Of a DNA stretch of 24,026 nucleotides, positions 8,435-17,990 are shown piece after piece. Source of the stretch: Gnetum montanum (lineage: Eukaryota; Streptophyta; Gnetopsida; Gnetales; Gnetaceae); the NCBI GenBank assembly GCA_015680685.1, contig MNCI01006657.1:359052-383077 (forward strand). Reading direction: 5' to 3'. The stretch's first letter is position 1; every line of letters starts with the position of its first letter. The position numbers were made by a program, and so were the translations under genes. Below the pieces are notes generated by a model. It was given only the letters and a program-made list of their open reading frames with translations, was not told where the DNA came from and made no database searches.

Positions 8435-9826
8435 AGATGCTCCATCATGGTTTAGCAACTAATAAGTATTTTTCACATTTTTTTGTTTTATTCTGTTTTA
8501 TCATTTTCCTATTTCTTTCAAAATTTTCTGATTCTTCATATGTTTTCCATTTCTTAATATTTTTCTCTTTTCTTGAGTCATTCTCTTTTTGGTTTATGAA
8601 TGTATTTTGTGTTTTTGTTAATAATATTGCCAGGTCATGATGCAGAAGTCAATGCTATGTGTTGAGTTTTTGTGCTATGCTATTAATATGATTGGGTAAG
8701 TAATTATGTAAAGTAGTGATACCACCTCATCCATCCCTCTAGTTCTTTGAATAAAAGGTATTTGTCATGAAAACAATTTGGTTCTTCTTTTATGAGACTA
8801 AAATTAATCAATGATCATTATATCTTGATGAAAGAGGGAACAACCAAGTGGGAATGGCAAAGGGTGTGACCTCAAGGGAACTTGTTGGATTCTCTTCTTG
8901 ACTTCCTTTATGTGGTTTATAACTCCCCAAGGAATGTATCATCACTCCTTCATTGACCAATAAATAGGAAGCTCTATCTTTGCATGGTGTGGTTCCCATC
9001 CAAAAATTAAAAAGAAAAAAGAAAAAAAAGAGATAAAAAAAACAACAATAATGAGAATTCAAAGCACACCCCTTAGACACAATAATAGGCTATAAGCACT
9101 GGTTATTAGGTTGGAAAGACATCTTACCCATGCCTAAAGATGTCCCTCTAACTAAGGCCTTTCCTTCCTTTTTCTCTTTTCTTCTCTTTTTGAAGTGATG
9201 CTTATTCTTTGTGGTGGTTATGGACTCATGATGGTTGGTAGAAATGAACAAATTAATGCGAGGTCATTGTTCATGGTATGGACTTGGTCTGAACTTGGAC
9301 AAATAGGTATGTTGATCATTTTAATCACATTTTTCATAAGAACCTATTTTGGGCATTGTCAAGTACCTTACATCTCAATCTTTACAATCCCTTCTCATCC
9401 CATTACTCACCTCACTGTTGCATGCGATTATGAGCCTTTTGGTTTTGTAGTATAGTGCAACATCCCAACCATGGAAGTTATGTGTTTTTTGGAACAAAGG
9501 AATGATCTACATTTAACTTCTTGGGTGCCCACAAACATCTATAGAAGTGGTTATGCAAGGGAATTATGGAAAGAGCCTACTTTGGGGAGGATCCACTTGC
9601 ATAACTTTTGTTGATCATGTCTTTGAAATAACCTTCACATCTTCTAGAACATCAATGATGGTTTCTTTGAATTTATGCATGATTTTTGGACTACTTCTAA
9701 TCCATTTCATTAATTTTTTCTACTTTTTTATTTCCATATCCATTAATATTTCTTTGCCATCTTTTGAATTAGACCTTTGGTTTCAATTGTTTGAAAACCT
9801 ATGTGCTTACTAGACTTATGCTTATT

Positions 9827-9837
9827 AGTCATGGGGG
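9827..9837 (+). other. PPT-like motif copy 2 in element B
   Basis: AGTCATGGGGG occurs 8 bp before the insertion point of element E. It corresponds to the internal copy of D at 22355-22345. Confidence 0.6.
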
Positions 9838-10449
9838 CTAGGGATTGTAGTGACCAAAAACATCAGTTGCAGGAATGATCATGTCAAGGGGTCCATGACT
9901 GTACTATAGCCCTAACCCCACCCCCGTTCAAAGGGCCATCGCTAGAGGGAAAAAATGGAGGCAAAGTGGTCAAGACGATCTTGTTAATCAAACCAGGACT
10001 TATAGAGTGTTTCAACAAATGGGTGTTAGGGGTTTGCACAATGTTTTCAGTGGTATCAGGGCCAACTAAGCCTGAGCATAGAAATGTTTCCCAATGCAAG
10101 AAAAATGGTGCAAATGTGCAAATACATTTAAGATAGTGAAAAAATGCAAGTGTCATGCTAAATGCTAAAGAAAATGCTTGAAAATGCAAAGGAGTTTGAG
10201 AGAGGAAGCATGGAACTACCCCAAAAAGGGGGAGCGTAGCAATTGCAAAAGAGAGGTGATGGGGTATGCAATGTATAAGCAAGCATAGTAGATAGCATAG
10301 TTAAGTCTCTAGGGTGTTCGGGCTGTAAAACCTAATGTCCACCATGAAGTTTGTGCTTGCTGGGTTGGCTACTATAGTGTCCTATGGCCTGCGGTGTGCT
10401 GTGGTGTTGCTGAGGTGCTAAGCACTATGGGGTGTAGGGGTGCTCAATT

Positions 10450-10550
10450 TACTTCAGGTTTTCTAGCTAAATGTTTCAAAATGCCAATTGCTAAATGAAA
10501 TTGCCAACCAAATGCCTCAAAATGCCAACCCCTAAAATGTAAAACGTACA
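10450..10550. repeat. Short AAATGCC-type repeats downstream of the LTR E TATA box
   Basis: Imperfect units such as AAAATGCCAATTGCTAAATG and CAAATGCCTCAAAATGCC are clustered here. Similar units form a longer tract at 19210-19320 on the right side of E. Confidence 0.5.
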
Positions 10551-10552
10551 GG

Positions 10553-10560
10553 TATTTATA
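10553..10560 (-). promoter_or_regulatory. TATA box of the left LTR of E
   Basis: The minus strand reads CCTATAAATACC. It lies downstream of the hairpin repeats in the orientation of pol, consistent with an LTR promoter. I did not find the equivalent in the right LTR. Confidence 0.5.
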
Positions 10561-10956
10561 GGGTTAGGGTTGATGTAAAGTGTGGATTGGGTGCTATGTG
10601 GCAGAGGGGGTATTTGAGGCTATGCTGACCTAGCTATGCTTCCATTGGAGCAACTAGCATTACGCTTTGGTGTGCTCTAATGGATCCTGAGAGACTGCCA
10701 AACTATGACTACACTGGCAAGACTGCATGTGCCAAAGTTGAAAAGACTGTAATGTACTTACAAATAGTGCAATTTAGAGGCTCCACCCTAGGACTATGCT
10801 CTCCGCTCTTTCGAGTGAGGTTGAGCATAGGTACAATCTTGGGACAAATAGGGGATGCAAAAGAGATACAAGTTGCTGATCTTGCTTTCCAAAGGAGTGT
10901 CAAAGCTGAGGTGAAGGCTAGTGGTAACCTCTAGAAGCTTTTGGAGGCTGATCTGC

Positions 10957-11412
10957 ATTGCTACGCTAGCTACACTCTGGAGCATAGCCCAATAGTTAGG
11001 CAAATTCTAAAAAAATTAAAGTCCAATGTTGGCTATGCTAGCTACACTCTAGAGCATAATAGGAAAAGTGAGAGTGTAGCACTGACACTTAGAAAAAATT
11101 GGCAAGACTTATAGTCATCATCTAGGCTACATTAGCTACGCTTTAAAGCATAGCACGAGGGGTAGCGTTAGGAGTTAGAAAATCTGCCAAAATGCTTCTT
11201 CCATGCTAAGCTAGCTTGACAACTTCTAGCTTAACACTTAGGCAAATTGGTCACTGAAGTGCATGCTATACTAGCTATGCTCTAGAGCGTAGTAGGAAGA
11301 ATGGAAGCATAACACAACACTTAGAAAAATTTTACAATTGTTGTTGACACTTAGAAAATTTTGCAAATCTTGTCCTATGCTACATGCTATGCTGACTATG
11401 CTCTAGAGCATA
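10957..11412. repeat. Dispersed palindromic hairpin units in the left LTR of E
   Basis: Five units of the type GCTATGCTAGCTATGCTCTAGAGCATAGC occur near 10957, 11031, 11128, 11264 and 11386, spaced about 73-140 bp apart. The core TATGCTCTAGAGCATA is a perfect 16-bp palindrome at 11397-11412; other units have one to three changes. Between units runs a second motif, ACACTTAGAAAAAATT. The right LTR holds an equivalent series at about 20279-20700. Confidence 0.75.
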
Positions 11413-11521
11413 GTTCCAGTAGTGGAAGCATGGGCCAAACACTTACAAAAAATTTACCTCATGTTGACATTTAGACAAATTTGTCGTTGCAGTGTTGTTA
11501 CCTAAATTTGGTGGTGTTTCA

Positions 11522-11537
11522 TTAGCCCCTCTTTGTT
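11522..11537 (-). promoter_or_regulatory. Polypurine tract of element E
   Basis: The minus strand reads AACAAAGAGGGGCTAA directly before the LTR start TGAAAC. A purine run at this place primes plus-strand DNA synthesis in LTR elements. It supports the minus orientation of E. Confidence 0.6.
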
Positions 11538-13204
11538 GATGCTTGGAGGAGTGGCCTGAGAGATGTCGACAAAGAACCTAAAACATCACAATAGACATAG
11601 CACCAACATCGCTCATTGGTACCTAGTTAGATGGCTTTTCATTGGGCTCAAGAGTGCTAAAGGTAATAGTATGTTGAAGATAATGGATATATGAGATTGG
11701 CTTGGGATAGCAAGGAAGGCATGAGATGCAAATGATGTATCATGTTGCAAGATGTAGAGTTAGTACGACTAACCATGATCATTGTGCTAGGGTGGCTTGT
11801 CACTAAAATGATGACCTCTCATTGGAATGCTTGTGAGAGAGCCATCATCAATAGCACAAGAATGGCTTACCCATAAAATGTTGACCTCTCATTGGAGTGC
11901 TTATGAGAAGGGTGATGCAAATTCAGGGTTGGACCAGTTGTGAAACTGTAGCTTTGCTAAATTTTTCTTAGGAACATGTTTTACACTACCCCCTTTGCTC
12001 TTTTTTTAAAACGTTTTATGCTTTCTTCTTTTGCTTTTTGCTTTTTTCTTTATGAAATGCTAGCTGCAAGATGCTTATCATTAAGTGGGCTATGTGCCAC
12101 TCGACGGGATTTTCTTAGAGGCAACAATGTCACATTTTTAGAATAGGTGTTTCCTCCCCAAGATGAGTTGCGTTACATCCGCTTGGGCTTTGATCAGCCC
12201 ATAGAGGCTCCCCATGGGATAAGCTACATTACATCCATGATGGATTCTATGGTTGACTAAAAAAAGGGTATCATGTGCATTGGAGAAGTTGCAGAAAAGG
12301 TGGGGAAAATGCAAGGTAAAGGAGTAAATGTAAGTAGGCTATAGTGAGGTAATGGGAATGTGCACTCTCGAGTGGCTTGGCAAGTCCAACCAGGCACTTC
12401 AGTGCAATGTGATGACTTTCCACTATAATGAAACGTGTCTCCAAATGACTACCTCCGGGGCTTCGTCCTACAAACACAACATAGAGAAAACCAAAAAATA
12501 ACCATACAACATGTGAGAGAAGTGCAAACTACTGGTTGTGAGGGTGCTGTAAGTGTTGTAAGTGCTAGACCCGTTGTAAGAGCTTACAGTGCCAAAGTAG
12601 GAAGGCTAGTGTAGGTGCCAGAGCCAGAAGGTTTTAAAAGCTCTAGTAGCCACACTAGAAGTGAGCACCCCAAGGAGGCTAGTAAGGCAGTAAATGGTGA
12701 TGGTGATGCAGGTGCTTGAGACTCCACACCAAGGATAGGAGCTTGGAAATCCATCAAAATGGTAGAGAGCTAGGATGCTAAATGCACTTCCAAGCCTAAG
12801 CAATGGTGAGGGTTGGAGGATGGCAGTAAGGTGGTTGGGCCATAGTACTATTAGTGCTCCAGCAAGTGGTGCTGACAGTGAGAGCTCCAACCAATAACAA
12901 AATATCCAAGGCCAGTGATGTTTTTGGTGCAGCTTAGGGGTGGTACTTCTAGCGATGGTGGTAGGAGCTCTAAAAGGTCAACAAAATTCCTGAGAACATC
13001 TTTGGAGGATCAGTAAAATGCCAAGGGTGGTAATGCTACAGATGTTCTAGAGGCCTCATTTTTAATGATGTGAACTCCATTCTGAGACTACAACGCCCTG
13101 CTCCACCCTACCCAAGAGGTGTGGGCAAATGATGGAGGATTGAAAGTATTCATGCTCATTTGTCCGTAGAACTGTGTGTGTTGAGCTATGCGTGCTGAAC
13201 TACA
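11538..13204 (-). other. Long non-coding region between integrase and 3' LTR of E
   Basis: No coding signal was found in 1.7 kb; open frames are short and lack motifs. The segment includes a two-copy repeat (11788-11912) and a T-rich tract (12000-12050). Tat-lineage elements are known for long non-coding stretches outside pol, so this is not unexpected. Confidence 0.6.
11788..11912. repeat. Two-copy direct repeat, about 75 bp
   Basis: Each unit has a stretch GTGCTAGGGTGGCTT / TAGCACAAGAATGGCTT, then AAAATG-TGACCTCTCATTGGA-TGCTT-TGAGA. The copies differ at about one base in five to ten. Confidence 0.7.
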
Positions 13205-13675
13205 AACCCTAGTTTGAGGTCTTGGTAGCCCACATGCTATGCTAATTTAAGGTCCTAGCAAACTGTGAACCTAGTTTAAGGTCCTAGTATACTGTGATAT
13301 GCTAGTTTATAGTCCTAGCAAACTATTGTGTGCTAGTTTAATGTCGTAGCAGACGGTGGATGTTGTGCCAATTTAATATCATGATGTAAGGATGAGTTGT
13401 GCCAGTTTAAGCATCATGACAGATGAATGCTATGGGTGCCAATTTTAGCATCATGGCCCAAGGATGATCTATGATAGTTTATAGTCATAATGGGCTCTAC
13501 TATGCTAGTTTAATGTCATAGTGGACAAGTGTGTCAGTTTAACGTCATAGAGGATAAGTGCTTTGAATGATAGTTTAATGTCATAGGCCAAGGATACTTT
13601 GTGCCAATTTAATGTCATATTGAATACTCTATGTTAGTTTATAGTCATAGCAAACTATTTCTTACCTTGATTTGT
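13205..13675. repeat. 30-37 bp minisatellite (GCTAGTTTAATGTCATAGC...), about 14 units
   Basis: The unit consensus is roughly CTAGTTTAATGTCATAG plus a variable 12-20 bp tail often containing CAAACT or CAAGGAT and ending TGTG. About 14 degenerate units run from AGTTTGAGGTCTTGG to TTTATAGTCATAGCAAACT. It lies directly downstream of the integrase end. Two or three related units occur on the other side of pol at 17295-17390. Confidence 0.8.
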
Positions 13676-13695
13676 CTTTGATGTAGCATTACATA

Positions 13696-14770
13696 CTAGG
13701 CATAGTATGGCTTCAAGTACGAAAGGTTGATCAAATTGGCAAACTCATTACCATCTAGGTTAGCAACCTTGAATGCTTTGTTGTCATCAGCCTTGGTGAC
13801 CAAGAAAGGCCCTTCCCAGTTAGTTGAGAGTTTATCTACAGGTTCACAAATGGCCTTGAGGACTAAGTCCCCTCTCCTAATTGGGTGTTGATGTTGATTG
13901 TGATGGTGCTTTTTCCGTTGCTTTTCTTGGTACCACTCAATGTGATTAAGCATCTACATGCATTGCTCCTCTATAGAGTCGAGGTTAATGATTCTCAACT
14001 CAAGAGGATCATGTGGAGTGATGGGACCTATAATTCAAGGGGAAATTTTGCTTCAGATCCATATACAAGGCTATATGGCTTCTTACTTGTTGTTGTTCTA
14101 CATGTTGTGTGGTAGGTCCATAGTGTGTAAACTAGCTACTCGTGCCATCACCATTTGCTACTACTAAGCATCTTCTTCAAAAGGTTAACGATGACTTTGT
14201 CTATAGCCTTCACTTGGCCATTCGCCTACAGGTAGTATGATGATGAAAAGAAATGCTTCATGCCAGGTGCTCGTAGAAGGCTTTAGTTTCTACACTGTTA
14301 AACTATGGCTTGTTGTCTATGACTATAGTCATGGGTAGACCAAATTGCGTCACTATGATGTCAAGGATGTCTTTGCAAACTTGTTGTAATGTTTTCTTCC
14401 TAAGGGAAATAGCTTCAACCCACTTGGTAAAGTATTCGGTTGTAGTTATGATAAAGCTATGTCCTGTAGAAGACTTATAAGTGATAAGTCCTATGATATC
14501 TAACCCCTAGCAGTAGAATGGCCATGTGATCTATGTGGTATGCATTTCAGTGGGTGGCACATGCATTAGGTTGCTATGTCATTGATACACATCACACATC
14601 TTGACCTTGAAAACATAGTCACACTCCATGTAACGCCAATAGTAGCCTAAGCATCCAATTTTCAATGCCATTGCCCTAGGTGCTATGTGACCTCCACACA
14701 ATCCCTCATGGACTTGATCAAAGATTGTTTGTGCTTCACTACCACTAACACATGTTAACAGTATGCCATC
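13696..14770 (-). pseudogene. Integrase of element E (pseudogene)
   Basis: Integrase inserts the element cDNA into the chromosome. On the minus strand the zinc-binding part is at about 14760-14570: VHEGLCGGHIAPRAMALKIG, then GYYWRYM and MCDVYQ, where the usual second Cys of C-x2-C is Tyr. The catalytic core follows at about 14525-14270 with GLDIIG (first Asp), TGHSFIITTTEYFTKWVEAI, QFGLPMTIVIDN (second Asp) and KP*F, in which a stop replaces the usual Gln. The terminal Glu region is scrambled by frameshifts. The C-terminal domain at 13953-13696 is intact: GDLVLKAICEPVDKLSTNWEGPFLVT, with LDGNEFANLINLSYLKPYY at the end. I saw no chromodomain, as expected for a non-chromovirus. Confidence 0.85.
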
Positions 14771-15009
14771 GTAGGATTAGCAACATAGTGTGTTATCACT
14801 TATGAGGATGTATTACTGTGACCATTTTCACACTACATCCTTTTGGGTAGTGGTTAGATGTTACAGAGGCTCACCCTATTGAAGGTACACCTTAATGTTG
14901 TCATACCATTCTTGTGCATGAATCATGCTTTTTGTGGCTATGGATGCACTGTCAATTGTTTATGCAATGGACTCAATGCAATTTTTTATTGAGGTGGGCA
15001 AGGAATGAA
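14771..15009 (-). other. Tether between archaeal-type RNase H and integrase
   Basis: The segment lies in frame-shifted pol sequence between two recognisable domains. No motif was recognised in it. Confidence 0.4.
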
Positions 15010-15430
15010 ACATGTTAGGTGAAATTCTTAAGGCTAATGTTGCTAATGTATCAGCAATGGCATTCTCGTTATGGGGAATATGTTGGATATCTACAATGCA
15101 AACTACTGGAGCAAGTGCTTTGCCAAGTCATAGTAAGGTTGTAATTGTTGTGCTTTGCAAGCATAAACCTCTATAACTTGGTTAATGACTAATTGTGAAT
15201 CATCCCAAATTGCTAGGGTTTGGATTCCTAGGTCACAGACTACTAAAATGCCTCTAAGAAGACCTTCATACTTTGCTACATTGTTGGTGCAAGGAAATGA
15301 AAAGTGATAAGTGAAGGGTCAGATCTCCTTGGAGGGAAATGTGATTATGGCAGTAGCACTACCTCCTTGAGAGGTTGAAGTGCCATCAAAGCGTAAGATT
15401 GCCTCAAAGTTGGTAGGAACTTGGCCTATA
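15010..15430 (-). pseudogene. Second, archaeal-type RNase H (aRNH) of element E
   Basis: RNase H removes the RNA strand of RNA-DNA hybrids. On the minus strand this frame reads LRFDGTSTSQGGSATAII, then FSFPCTNNVAKYEGLLRGI, then CDLGIQTLAIWDDSQLVINQ, and after a frameshift HIPHNENAIADTLATLAL. The acidic residues expected for the family are in place: Asp in FDGTS, Glu in KYEG, Asp in DDSQLV and Asp in IADTLA. This plant/archaeal RNase H lies after the ordinary RT-linked RNase H, an arrangement typical of the Tat lineage of Ty3/gypsy. One stop (SKEI*PF) and one frameshift show it is dead. Confidence 0.85.
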
Positions 15431-15599
15431 CTGCTAACATGCTGATCTAGAAATTCTGGATCTATTATTGCTTGATTGTTTATTGGCAAAGCTGTTAGTT
15501 GTGTGGCTACTGCTTGACCTTTAGTTGATTCTTGTGCTATGTAGTGTAGGTTAAACTTCGTGGTTATTGCTTTTCACTATGCAATTTGACTACTTTGTA

Positions 15600-15985
15600 A
15601 ATGTTTGCAATGATTACTCAGAGTACATTACTTTTGTAGATGATGCTTACTTGGTTGCAGAAAAGATAGTGCCTCCACTTCTTAAGCATGAAGACTAAGG
15701 TGAGGCAATTCTTTTTCACATGATTGTATTTTGCTTCATGGGCCACTAATGCATGACTTAGGTAGTATACAGGGACCTTTGAGCTATCATCTCACATTTG
15801 GAAAAGTAGAGAGGCAATGGATGTGTTGAAGGTTTCAAGGTAGATGTAGAATGGTTTATCTTCTTGTAGAGGGTAGATAGTTGGAAGTTGAGGTAGCTCC
15901 TATTTGAGGTTGTCAAATTCCGCTTGGCATTGAGCTATCCACTCAAAGTGGACTCCTTTTTTGAGTAGATGTTACATTGGTTGCA
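15600..15985 (-). pseudogene. RT-linked RNase H of element E
   Basis: On the minus strand: HFEWIAQCQAEFDNLK, then a stop, then KPFYIYLETFNTSIASLLFQ, VPVYYLSHALVAHEAKYNHV and KNCLTLVFMLKKWRHYLFCN. This is the standard order of the gypsy RNase H connected to RT. The first catalytic Asp (usually in YLD/YLA-SD) is replaced or unclear, as the frame reads YLETFNT. Stops at FDNLK*EL and FQM*DD confirm decay. Confidence 0.8.
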
Positions 15986-17050
15986 ACTTGTTAGTTAACT
16001 ACATGATAAACCTATGAATGAATTGCAATCTACCTTGTAACCCACATAGCTCCTTAAGGTTAGCTAGAGGTGCTAAGTTGATGATAGCCTTAACCTTATC
16101 GAGATCTACATGTATGCCTACTTCCAATACTATGAAACCTAGCATGCAACTCATCTTGATGCTAAATACATACTTCTTAGGATTTAACCTAAGGTTATGT
16201 CTAAGGCAATGTTTGAGTACACAATTTAAGTCATCTACTGGTTGTGTGTCACCTTGGACTTAACTACTATGTCATCAACATAGTCATTGAGAAAATTTAG
16301 TAAATAATCACTAAAAATGTATGTCATAGTGCATTGATAGGTTACTCTTGCATTCTTTAGTCCAAAAGGCATGATTGTATAGCAAAATATACCCTAGGGG
16401 TTCATGAAGATAGTATTGAGCTAGTGTTCCAAGTTGATGTGAATTTGGCTATAACTAGAGAACTTGTCCATAAAGGACAAGAAGGCATGGCTAGTTGTAG
16501 TATCCACTAGTTGATCAATACTAGGCAATGGAAAATTGTCTTTAATGGTTGCCTTGTTTAGGTCCTGGAAGTCTATGCAAATGCATATGCTTCTATTTTT
16601 CTTGGGTACAACCACGATGTTGGAGACCTAGTCTGCATAGTTAACTACCTGGATGAAACTAATCTTTTTAAGCTTGGTGATTTCATTGCGGACTACCAAT
16701 GCCACCTTAGGTCTAACCTTGCAGGCTTTCTACTTAATAGGTTTTACGAGAGGATCAAGGACTATATTGTGCTATGCTATGCGAGGATCTAGGCCTAGCA
16801 TGTCTTCATAAGACCATGCAAATGCCTCAATGTTATTACTGAGGACTTTGATGATGCTATGGGCATGTTGAGGCTTTAACAAGGAAATAAATTTCAATGT
16901 TTTCACCTCACCACTAAGTGGTGTTACAGGGACTTCAACAAGGGGATCCTCAGTGACATTAGCTGCCTCTAGATCTAGAGCTTTAACTAGATGGTTCGGC
17001 CAATCCAATAGTGCCTCTATGGATCTTATATGTTCATCATAGGCTCTAGG
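15986..17050 (-). pseudogene. Reverse transcriptase and upstream linker of element E (pseudogene)
   Basis: RT copies the element RNA into DNA. The minus frame begins with the linker at 17008-16772 (WPNHLVKALDLEA, then NIEAFAWSYEDMLGLDPRIA). It continues with RPKVALVVRNEITKL and YAD*VSNIVVVPKKN at about 16700-16600, then IDFQDLNKATIKDNFPLPSI and FMDKFSSYSQIHIN at 16560-16421; this Asp is the first catalytic residue. The YVDD box lies at 16282-16271 within NDYVDDIVVKSK. The thumb/connection LNPKKYVFSIKMSCMLGFIV and LKELCGLQGRLQFIHRF reaches about 16010. FAWSYEDM is usual for Tat-type elements. Stops (IA*, YAD*) and frameshifts are frequent. No protease was seen upstream. Confidence 0.85.
16271..16282 (-). 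other. YVDD catalytic box of RT
   Basis: The four codons TAT GTT GAT GAC encode the RT active-site YVDD, inside the frame NDYVDDIVVKSK. Confidence 0.85.
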
Positions 17051-17290
17051 CTCAAGATCTAGACATTTGATATTAATGTATCATGTGAGGTCACCATGAG
17101 ACTCGGTATAGACTAAAGGTTAATGAAGATGCCCACACATGCTCATGTTGTGATCCTACCAAGAATCCTACAAAACAACTAGAAAGAACCTCAAGCTACA
17201 CCTATCTTAAATGAAGTCAAAATGCATAAAATACGAAAAGTAATGAAATGAAAAGTTGCCTAAGTGTGCAAATGTGGAGTTGTAGAAGCA
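17051..17290 (-). other. Segment upstream of RT where a protease would be expected
   Basis: Minus-strand frames retain a few pol-linker residues near 17050 and then lose sense. No D-[ST]-G motif was found. From about 17225 the sequence becomes the short repetitive AT-rich type seen elsewhere in the non-coding parts of E. Confidence 0.45.
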
Positions 17291-17294
17291 AGTA

Positions 17295-17390
17295 TGTAGG
17301 CTAGTTTCAGGTCTCAGTAGGCCATGGGACGCTAGTTTAAGGTTGTAGTGAACCATGGTTTATGCAAGCTATGTTGGTTTAGGTAAGGCT
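17295..17390. repeat. Two to three units of the pol-flanking minisatellite, right side
   Basis: GGCTAGTTTCAGGTCTCAG, GACGCTAGTTTAAGGTTGTAG and TATGTTGGTTTAGGTAAGG resemble units of the left array at 13205-13675. Confidence 0.6.
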
Positions 17391-17990
17391 AGGAGTGCTT
17401 GAAATGTGAAGTTAGGTTGGGCGTTCATTGGGTAATCAGAAAAAACCTAAAAAATTTTCTAAGTCTAAGGACTACTAGAAAAAGTTCAAAAATTTTCTAA
17501 CTCTGGTTGTTACACTCACCCCTTGTTACACTCAACCCCTTGCTACACTTAGGAAAAACTTGAAAAATTTTCCTAAGTGTGGAATGCTATCTTGGTAGGT
17601 GGATCATTTAATTACCCTACGAGGGTATATATGCCCATTACACCAAGAGTAAATTGTCATTTGCCAAAGTGAAAAAAAGAAGTTATAGAGCGTAGTGTAG
17701 TTGGAGCAAGGAGGGAAAGCTAGCGCATAGTGATTAGAGCATGATATCTAAAACATGACAGCCAAAGCATAACAATCAACATGACATGCCAAAGTGATCA
17801 TCTAAACCTTGGACCTGTCAACGTGGACGAGGGAGAGTGAACATTGAGATGTCTACTCCCAGCACATGTGAAGGAACGAAGGGAGCCACCTTTCTCTAAG
17901 TACTCTATAATTCCCCACCCTTGCTTATCATTCTATGCACTCCTTTTTCTTTCTGCACTTAGGCATTGTTTTGTTTCAGGGTTTTGTGGT
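17391..17990. other. AT-rich non-coding stretch with ACTTAG/AAAATTTT motifs
   Basis: No gene was found. Several inverted or direct copies of a motif resembling ACTTAGGAAAAA-TTTT(C) lie at 17440-17590, including ACACTTAGGAAAAACTTG followed at once by AAAAATTTTCCTAAGTGT, which can fold into a hairpin. The ACACTTAGAAAAAATT motif is also found in both LTRs of E. Confidence 0.5.

Larger units (their letters stand above)
4739..9845 (+). mobile_element. Copy B: plus-strand member of the same gag-only/gag-protease family, interrupted by E
   Basis: The order is LTR (4739-5564), PBS (5566-5583), leader, gag (from 5697), a short region where the protease would be, then about 1.4 kb of non-coding interior with homology to copy D. 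At 9845 it is broken by element E. A further 54 bp of B seem to continue at 20793-20846, where D breaks it again. No RT, RNase H or integrase sequence is visible between gag and the break. The 3' LTR is outside the window or lost. Confidence 0.8.
8346..9845 (+). other. Non-coding interior of copy B, homologous to interior of D
   Basis: No coding signal is present; open frames are short and AT-driven. Blocks shared with D (minus strand) in the same order include AGTCATGGGGGAGATG (8424), GCAAAGGGT-TGAC-TCAAGGGAACTTG (about 8860), TTTGCATGG-GTGGTT (about 8980), GCACACCCCTTAGA (about 9064), CCTCTAACTAAGGC (about 9145), GAGCCTACTTTGGGGAGGA (about 9572) and TTAGTCATGGGGG (9825). A T-rich tract at about 8465-8640 and an A-rich tract at 9000-9050 sit inside. 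No RT or integrase occurs between gag and this segment. Confidence 0.75.
9846..11521 (-). mobile_element. 3' LTR of element E (left)
   Basis: On the minus strand it starts TGAAACACCACC at 11521 next to a PPT. It contains hairpin repeats (11412-10957) and then a TATA box (10560-10553). The proposed end is CA at 9847-9846 (plus strand TGTAGTGACC), giving 1676 bp. The right boundary is firm because homology with the right LTR stops there. The left boundary rests on TG/CA and an imperfect 5-bp duplication. Confidence 0.65.

Noticed and set aside
8356-8640. Hydrophobic C-terminal half of an open frame, possible env-like transmembrane segment
   Set aside because: The hydrophobicity comes from a T-rich tract. 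The frame does not continue in copy D or A, and no signal peptide or Cys pattern was found.
8720-8740. TGATACCAC-like string as a minus-strand tRNA-Met PBS
   Set aside because: Only a partial match, and it lies in the shared non-coding interior of the B/D family with no LTR end beside it.
10680-10934. Plus-strand open frame, with a similar frame in the right LTR (20090-20457), suggesting a conserved protein
   Set aside because: Both lie inside the homologous LTR sequence of E, so similarity follows from common descent. The frames contain stops at different places and no known motif.
13205-13675. Regularly spaced repeats resembling a CRISPR array
   Set aside because: Units are degenerate, contiguous and of variable length with no unique spacers, and the context is a plant retrotransposon.
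14771-15009. Protein domain between archaeal-type RNase H and integrase
   Set aside because: No motif could be read in any minus frame because of frameshifts; it is the usual tether region.
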